Source: RUG12395 sp034178705 | Lineage (GTDB): Bacteria > Bacillota > Clostridia > Oscillospirales > CAG-272 | Length of the DNA stretch: 27,582 nt | Reading direction: 5' to 3' | Assembly (NCBI GenBank): GCA_034178705.1 | Contig: JAXFQY010000064.1 | Location: forward strand, 1 to 27,582 | Shown here: piece by piece, positions 23,406 through 27,582 of the stretch | Layout: the number at the start of each line of letters is the position of its first letter | Numbering within the stretch: the stretch's first letter is position 1 | The notes under the pieces: generated by a model | What the model saw: the letters and a program-made list of their open reading frames with translations, nothing else | Databases searched by the model: none | What the model was told of the DNA's origin: nothing | Program-made: the position numbers and the translations under genes

Positions 23406-24784
23406 GCTTCAGCCTCCTCATAAACAATTTTGTTGAGTGCCCCGAGATAGGCGCGGATTGATGCTCCGATAATATCGGTGGATACACCGTTTCCGGAGTA
23501 CAGCTTTCCGTTTGCACGCAGACGGACAAGCGCGGAGCCTACCGCCTCTTTGCCTTCGGTTACCGCCTGAATCTGAAAATCATCCAACTCATAACGGTGA
23601 CCGACAATCTGTTCGATCGCACGGAAAGCGGCATCGACCGGACCGTCTCCGAGACAGATTCCGCGCAGAACCTTTCCGTCTCTCTCCAAAGTAATCTGGG
23701 CACTTGAAGCAATAATGTTACCGTTATTGATGACATAGCTTGTCAGACGGTATGCATCCGGAACCTGAAGTGCCGTGCTGGCGACAATCGCCTCCAGCTC
23801 TCTTGTGCCGACAGGCTTTTTTGCGGCAACACGCCCGAACTCCTCATAAACCCGGGCGCTGTCCTCGGCAGAAAGATCATAGCCGAGTCTGGCGACTGCG
23901 GCGGCAACGGTATCCGCATCTGCGGAAGCATCAAGAGAAGGCTCCGCTCCGTCGGACACATGGACATCCGTGGTATTCTCTCCGCGCCCACCGTCGGTCA
24001 CCCAAACGATCTGGCGGACAGCGCGATGAAGCTCTGTCGAGCGGATATCGACAGAAAGTCCCTGTCTGGAACCGCAATCTCGTATCAGGGAAGCAAATCC
24101 GTCAAGCGGAACGGTTTTTCCTCCGACAGCCGTCTTGACACAGGCGGCTCCGGCACGCACGCCCATCATGGCACAGGCTGCCGCAATTCCGTATCGGTCC
24201 TCGCAATAAATTCCAACCGGCAGAGAGGTCATAGCGGAAACCGACCCGATAAAGGATGCCGTTTCATCCGGCATCAAAACGCCGGCGTTGTCGCAAACCG
24301 TTATTGATGTGGCGCCGCTTTCCTCGGCGGAGTGAATGGCCTCACGGAGAAACTCCGGTTCCGCACGGGTTGCATCAAGGGCACAAAACTCCACTGTCTG
24401 ACATTTTTTGCGGGCAGCTGCAACAGCCTCCGCAATCCACGACAGCATCTTCTGGGGTTTCTTATGGCAGGTGTATTCCATTCCTACCGGGGATATCGGA
24501 AGCTCAATCCGGATCATCGGACGCGCCCCGGCAGAAAGCGCCTCTGCGGCACGCTCGATCCCGGCCAGATCCGCGCCCGCCCCGACCGACAGCACCGCAT
24601 TCCGGACAAAGGCGGAAGCGGTCCGGACAAGAAGAATATCCGTCCGCCCCTCCGTCACTGCGGGGATTTCAATCACATCGACGCCAAGACGGTCCAAAAG
24701 CCGGATCACCTCAAGCCGTTCTCTGAAGCTGAATTTTCCGTTCTCCCGGCAGAGCGTAGTGTCTGCAATCTGAATTTTTCTCAT
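23402..24784 (-). CDS. LeuA-like protein with atypical catalytic core and intact regulatory domain
   Basis: The 460-residue protein follows the 2-isopropylmalate/citramalate synthase plan. The C-terminal LeuA regulatory domain (about 340-455) is well kept: YVINNGNIIASSAQITL, GDGPVDAAFRAIEQIVG, VTEGKEA and STDIIGASIRAYL. The N-terminal HMGL barrel is recognisable (IADTTL, VEFCALDATR, ITVCDNAG) but departs at key sites. The LRDGEQ motif reads LCRENG (11-16), the metal-binding HxH reads YCE (193-195), and no GERAGN loop is visible (TAVGGKTVP instead). It may be a divergent synthase or a non-catalytic regulator. It is the first gene behind the leucine T-box and overlaps the next gene by 4 bp. The start at 24784 follows GGTGAGG and excludes the T-box RNA that a longer frame would read through. 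Confidence 0.8.
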   Translation of the reverse strand: MRKIQIADTTLCRENGKFSFRERLEVIRLLDRLGVDVIEIPAVTEGRTDILLVRTASAFVRNAVLSVGAGADLAGIERAAEALSAGARPMIRIELPISPVGMEYTCHKKPQKMLSWIAEAVAAARKKCQTVEFCALDATRAEPEFLREAIHSAEESGATSITVCDNAGVLMPDETASFIGSVSAMTSLPVGIYCEDRYGIAAACAMMGVRAGAACVKTAVGGKTVPLDGFASLIRDCGSRQGLSVDIRSTELHRAVRQIVWVTDGGRGENTTDVHVSDGAEPSLDASADADTVAAAVARLGYDLSAEDSARVYEEFGRVAAKKPVGTRELEAIVASTALQVPDAYRLTSYVINNGNIIASSAQITLERDGKVLRGICLGDGPVDAAFRAIEQIVGHRYELDDFQIQAVTEGKEAVGSALVRLRANGKLYSGNGVSTDIIGASIRAYLGALNKIVYEEAEA

Positions 24785-24799
24785 TTTCCTCACCTTTCG

Positions 24800-24838
24800 A
24801 AAAATAAAAGTCCCTGAAGCCTTGCCGGCTTCAGGGAC
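24800..24838 (-). terminator. T-box-controlled terminator
   Basis: GTCCCTGAAGCC (24810-24821) and GGCTTCAGGGAC (24827-24838) form a perfect 12-bp stem followed on the minus strand by TTTTATTTTT. It competes with the antiterminator containing the T-box sequence. Confidence 0.93.
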
Positions 24839-25069
24839 GAAGAAATGCTTCGCGGTACCACCCTGATTGCGCTTTCGCGCCTCTTTTCCCGGGTTCTGAC
24901 AAACCCTCTGCCATGATAACGGGGCAAACCGGAGCCGCATACTGATTCCTTTCCGCGACTCTGCTCCGGAATGAGACTTCCTCCGTTTGCCCATGCTGCC
25001 TTGCACCGCCCGGCAGTTCTCTGTAATGCGGCAACCCGGTGAATAATTCCTTCAACGCATTTCTTTGAT
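24800..25069 (-). promoter_or_regulatory. T-box leader, leucine-specific (CUC specifier)
   Basis: The leader carries the invariant T-box AGGGTGGTACCGCG (24851-24864). Its stem I has the terminal CTGCC/GGCAG hairpin with a GGTGCAA loop (about 25000-25016), and the specifier loop reads GAAGT-CTC-ATTCCGGAGC, placing CTC (24973-24975) where other T-boxes keep their codon. A GCGC/GCGC hairpin follows at about 24869-24880. The bulge UGGU pairs with a tRNA end whose discriminator is A, as in tRNA-Leu. Uncharged tRNA-Leu should stabilise the antiterminator and switch on the two genes downstream. Confidence 0.93.
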
Positions 25070-25075
25070 ACCGGT

Positions 25076-25104
25076 ATTGTAACACACGGCTTCGGTTCCG
25101 TCAA
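25076..25104 (-). promoter_or_regulatory. promoter of the T-box operon
   Basis: Minus-strand TTGACG (25099-25104), 17-bp spacer and TACAAT (25076-25081), located 30 bp after the aminotransferase stop. No strong terminator separates the two, so read-through from the upstream operon into the T-box is possible. Confidence 0.8.
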
Positions 25105-25134
25105 GTCTTTTTTGAAAAATTCCGCGGATCCCTG

Positions 25135-26199
25135 TCAGTCAATAGGAAGGATCCAGCCGAACGGATCCTCCAGTCTTCCCCACTGGAGCCCGGTCAGGGT
25201 ATCATAGAGATACTGGGTAATCGGCCCGATCTTTCCCCCGCCGATTGTATATTTGACATCCTGATAGCAAAGCTCTCCGATCGGGGAGACAACCGCTGCG
25301 GTTCCGCAACCCCAGGCTTCCTCAAGAGAGCCGTCGGCCATCGCCGTTGCAAGCTCATCGACGCTGAGAAGACGCTCCTGCACGGTATAGCCTTGACGGC
25401 GCAGCAGCTCTATGCAGGACATTCGGGTAACCCCGGGCAGGATAGAGCCGGTCAGTTTGGGCGTGACAATCTCCCCGGAAATCTTGAACATGACGTTCAT
25501 CGCGCCAACCTCTTCAATATATCTGCGCTCGACACCGTCAAGCCAGAGCACCTGGGAATAACCCTTTTCCTCCGCGCGCTCTCCGGCGCGGTTGCTCGCG
25601 GCATAGTTGCCTCCGCACTTGGCATACCCGGTTCCTCCGCGGACAGCACGCACGTCCTGATCCTCGATCATAATCCGAACCGGATTGATGCCCTCCTTAT
25701 AGTAGCTTCCGACAGGGGAGGCAATGATACAGAAAACGGCATTGTGAACCGCATGCACACCGAGCGTTTCATCATTCCCGAAAAGGAAAGGACGCAGATA
25801 AAGCGAGGTTCCGGGTGCGGAGGGTGTCCAGTCCCGTTCGGTACGGACGAAAGCGGTAAGCGCTGCAAGAAAATCTTCCTCCGGCAGCTGAGGCAGGCAA
25901 AGACGCTCCGCAGAGTTTCTCATACGCCGCGCATTCTCAATCGGGCGGAAAAGCTGGATCCCGCCGTCCGCGCGCCGGTACGCCTTAAGCCCCTCAAAAA
26001 TCTCCGCGCCGTAATGAAGAGCGGTGCAGGCAGGGTGCAAGGACAGATTTCCGAAAGGCACGATACGCGCATTGTGCCAGCCCTGCTCCCGGGAATAATC
26101 CATCAGAAACATATGGTCGGTAAAATATTTTCCGAAGCCGAGCTGGGACGCCTCCGGTTTTTCCTTCGGGCAGCTTGTTTTTTCAAAACGGATTTCCAC
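25135..26199 (-). CDS. ilvE: branched-chain amino acid aminotransferase (class IV, type II)
   Basis: The 354-residue PLP enzyme interconverts leucine, isoleucine and valine with their 2-oxoacids, using glutamate/2-oxoglutarate. Its length and sequence match the larger eukaryote-like BCAT group: LHYGAEIFEGLKAYR (about 60-74), SLYLRPFLFGND, the PLP lysine in GYAKCGGNYAAS, WLDGVERRYIEEVGAMNVMF, and LPGVTRMSCIELLR. It starts with GTG at 26199, directly after the TAA of the oxidoreductase gamma gene and 8 nt after AGGAG, so it belongs to the same operon. The context suggests that it works with the ferredoxin oxidoreductase on branched-chain 2-oxoacids. Confidence 0.93.
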   Translation of the reverse strand: MEIRFEKTSCPKEKPEASQLGFGKYFTDHMFLMDYSREQGWHNARIVPFGNLSLHPACTALHYGAEIFEGLKAYRRADGGIQLFRPIENARRMRNSAERLCLPQLPEEDFLAALTAFVRTERDWTPSAPGTSLYLRPFLFGNDETLGVHAVHNAVFCIIASPVGSYYKEGINPVRIMIEDQDVRAVRGGTGYAKCGGNYAASNRAGERAEEKGYSQVLWLDGVERRYIEEVGAMNVMFKISGEIVTPKLTGSILPGVTRMSCIELLRRQGYTVQERLLSVDELATAMADGSLEEAWGCGTAAVVSPIGELCYQDVKYTIGGGKIGPITQYLYDTLTGLQWGRLEDPFGWILPID

Positions 26200-26748
26200 T
26201 TATTGATCTCCTTCCGTATATCCGGCGCCGATTTCCAGTGCCTTTTTATTCAACTCCAGCATGTCGGCATGCTTTGCCGAAATCACCTTTCCAAGTGCTG
26301 CATCAACGCTTTCCGGGCTGAAATCGCCGAGAACCGCGAGCAGCTTCCCCATCAGAATCATATTGGCAAGCGTCGGAATGCCGTTTTCACTGGCCAGTCT
26401 GGTTGCAGGAAGGGCAACCGCCGTAATATCGGAGCGTACAGGGGTGCGTTCAATCAGCGTGGAATCATAGAAAACAGTTCCACCGGATACAACCGCCGAT
26501 TCATAGCGGTCAAGGGAAGGCAGATTCATCGCAACCAGAACGTCCGGGTGGGAAACAATCGGGGAGCCGACCGGCTCATCGCTGACAATTACGCCGCAGC
26601 TTGCCGTGCCGCCGCGCATTTCCGGCCCGTAGGAGGGAAGCCAGCTCACCTGTTTTTCTTCAATCAGTCCCTTGTAGGCAAGCAGTTTTCCCGCGAACAG
26701 GATTCCCTGACCGCCGAAGCCGGAGAAAAGATATCCTCTTGTGCTCAT
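26200..26748 (-). CDS. 2-oxoacid:ferredoxin oxidoreductase, gamma subunit
   Basis: The 182-residue protein is the pyruvate/ketoisovalerate oxidoreductase catalytic (POR gamma) domain: SGFGGQGILFAGKLLA (about 9-24), WLPSYGPEMRGGTASCGVIVSD, and VAMNLPSLDRY. It is one part of a multi-subunit enzyme that oxidatively decarboxylates a 2-oxoacid to acyl-CoA and reduces ferredoxin, or runs in reverse. Its ATG overlaps the beta-subunit stop by 4 bp, and it is followed immediately by ilvE. Substrate class (2-oxoisovalerate type rather than pyruvate) is inferred from the adjacent branched-chain aminotransferase. Confidence 0.9.
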   Translation of the reverse strand: MSTRGYLFSGFGGQGILFAGKLLAYKGLIEEKQVSWLPSYGPEMRGGTASCGVIVSDEPVGSPIVSHPDVLVAMNLPSLDRYESAVVSGGTVFYDSTLIERTPVRSDITAVALPATRLASENGIPTLANMILMGKLLAVLGDFSPESVDAALGKVISAKHADMLELNKKALEIGAGYTEGDQ

Positions 26749-27500
26749 TTTGTTTCCTCCTTTTCCGCACTGCGGTCTTTATAAACGCCGAGCGGGTAAT
26801 AAGGCAGCATTTTTTCATCGATCCATTTGAGTGCTGCCTGCGGGGTCATTCCCCAGTTGGTCGGGCAGGAGGAAACTACCTCAATCAGGGAAAAGCCCTT
26901 CCCTTCCAATTGATTACGGAACGCCTTGAGAATTGCTTTCTTTGCATTTTTCACATTTTTTACATTATTGACGGTAACCCGCTCAAGATACTCCGGTCCC
27001 TCCAACTCAGAAAGCATTTCACAAACCCGCACGGGGTAGCCGCAAAGCTTCGGATCTCTTCCGTAAGGAGAAGTCTGTGTTACCTGTCCGGGGAGCGAGG
27101 TCGGAGCCATTTGTCCTCCGGTCATACCGTAAATGGCGTTGTTGATAAAAATCACAGTGATATTTTCGTTGCGGGCAGCGGCATGAACGGTCTCCGCCAT
27201 ACCGATGGAGGCAAGGTCTCCGTCTCCCTGATAGGTAAAAACAACACGGTCAGGCAGAGAACGCTTAACACCGGTCGCGACTGCAGGCGCTCTTCCGTGC
27301 GCCGCCTCAATCATGTCGCAGGCAAAATAGTCATATGCCATAACAGAGCAGCCAACCGGCGCGATACCGATTGTTTTTCCCTCAATTCCCAACTCGTCAA
27401 TTGCCTCGGCGACAAGCCGATGCACAATCCCGTGCGTGCAGCCCGGGCAGTAATGAAGCGGCACATCCAGCAGGGCGTGCGGTCTTTCAAACACAACCAT
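26745..27500 (-). CDS. 2-oxoacid:ferredoxin oxidoreductase, beta (TPP-binding) subunit
   Basis: The 251-residue protein binds thiamine diphosphate: CPGCTHGIVHRL (about 18-29), APVGCSVMAYDYF, the TPP/Mg motif GDGDLASIGMAE (about 95-106) ending in NNAIYGMTGGQMAPTS. The CxxC cysteines near residues 18-21 fit [4Fe-4S] binding in this family. In related Clostridia the order alpha (VorB), beta, gamma is common for 2-oxoisovalerate-type enzymes. GGAGGT precedes the start, which shares one base with the alpha stop (TGATG), so the subunits are translationally coupled. Confidence 0.92.
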   Translation of the reverse strand: MVVFERPHALLDVPLHYCPGCTHGIVHRLVAEAIDELGIEGKTIGIAPVGCSVMAYDYFACDMIEAAHGRAPAVATGVKRSLPDRVVFTYQGDGDLASIGMAETVHAAARNENITVIFINNAIYGMTGGQMAPTSLPGQVTQTSPYGRDPKLCGYPVRVCEMLSELEGPEYLERVTVNNVKNVKNAKKAILKAFRNQLEGKGFSLIEVVSSCPTNWGMTPQAALKWIDEKMLPYYPLGVYKDRSAEKEETK

Positions 27501-27582
27501 CAGTGGTTACCTCCGATCTCATTTGCCTTGATAATGGCGTCAAGCACCTGTTCCGGTGACGGAATCATCCCGCCCGCACGAT
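27500..27582 (-). CDS. 2-oxoacid:ferredoxin oxidoreductase, alpha subunit (C-terminal end only)
   Basis: The last 26 codons are in the window, starting RAGGMIPSPEQVLDAIIK and ending GGNH. The G-R-x-G-G-M-I/V-P-x-P pattern is typical of the C-terminus of VorB/KorA-type alpha subunits. The stop TGA overlaps the beta ATG by one base. The rest, and probably a small ferredoxin-like subunit, lie beyond the right edge. Confidence 0.75.
   Translation of the reverse strand, partial: RAGGMIPSPEQVLDAIIKANEIGGNH

Noticed and set aside
24785..25006. N-terminal extension of the LeuA-like protein
   Set aside because: This frame runs through the T-box and its terminator; the true start at 24784 follows the riboswitch.
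25393..26784. 463-codon open frame on the plus strand opposite ilvE and the oxidoreductase gamma gene
   Set aside because: It is antisense to two well-supported genes, has no ribosome site and no recognisable domain; codon bias leaves the opposite frame open.
1..27582. CRISPR arrays, tRNA genes and prophage genes
   Set aside because: None was seen on either strand by reading; no regularly spaced repeats, cloverleaf-type sequence or phage structural motifs were noticed.

Overview
The window looks like a chromosomal segment of a Clostridia-type Firmicute, most likely a strictly anaerobic gut or rumen species of roughly 50% G+C. The grounds are a PolC-type replicative polymerase, an RNase Y/YmdB pair, a leucine T-box leader, near-consensus promoters with 17-bp spacers and often an extended -10, strong AGGAGG ribosome-binding sites, and a ferredoxin-dependent 2-oxoacid oxidoreductase. 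Most of the window is ordinary housekeeping sequence. I see no CRISPR array, prophage, tRNA or intact transposon.

Left part (1-6570). A very strong leftward promoter with an A/T-rich upstream element sits at 124-152 and probably drives an rRNA operon lying just outside the window. Next come a shrunken KDPG-aldolase/VOC protein, a ribokinase, and an AraC-family regulator divergent from a cytoplasmic clan GH-A glycosidase; the two divergent promoters overlap. A scar of about 1.1 kb (4108-5184) holds a decayed IS3-type HTH transposase fragment with its promoter/hairpin, a frameshifted methyltransferase remnant, and a long leader in front of a CorC/CNNM-type transporter.

Middle (6570-20870). Here lie the potassium uptake pair ktrB-ktrA, rpsB-tsf with a structured 5' leader, rny-ymdB with a terminator between them, a DUF2156 protein, polC with an unusually long Pro/Ala/Glu-rich linker, and a MATE exporter. 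Convergent and divergent gene pairs are separated by clear hairpin terminators and near-consensus promoters.

Right part (20880-27582, all leftward). This is a branched-chain metabolism locus: the end of a 2-oxoacid:ferredoxin oxidoreductase alpha subunit, its beta and gamma subunits, a branched-chain aminotransferase, then a new promoter with a T-box leader whose specifier reads as CUC (Leu). The T-box controls two translationally coupled genes. One is a LeuA-family protein with an intact C-terminal regulatory domain but an altered catalytic core (no HxH, no LRDGEQ). The other is an 841-residue fusion of a xylose-isomerase-like TIM barrel to an acyl-CoA synthetase. The most interesting reading is a leucine-starvation-induced module that activates branched-chain acids to acyl-CoA, which the oxidoreductase could reductively carboxylate and the aminotransferase convert to leucine. 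This is an inference from domain content and regulation and is not demonstrated.
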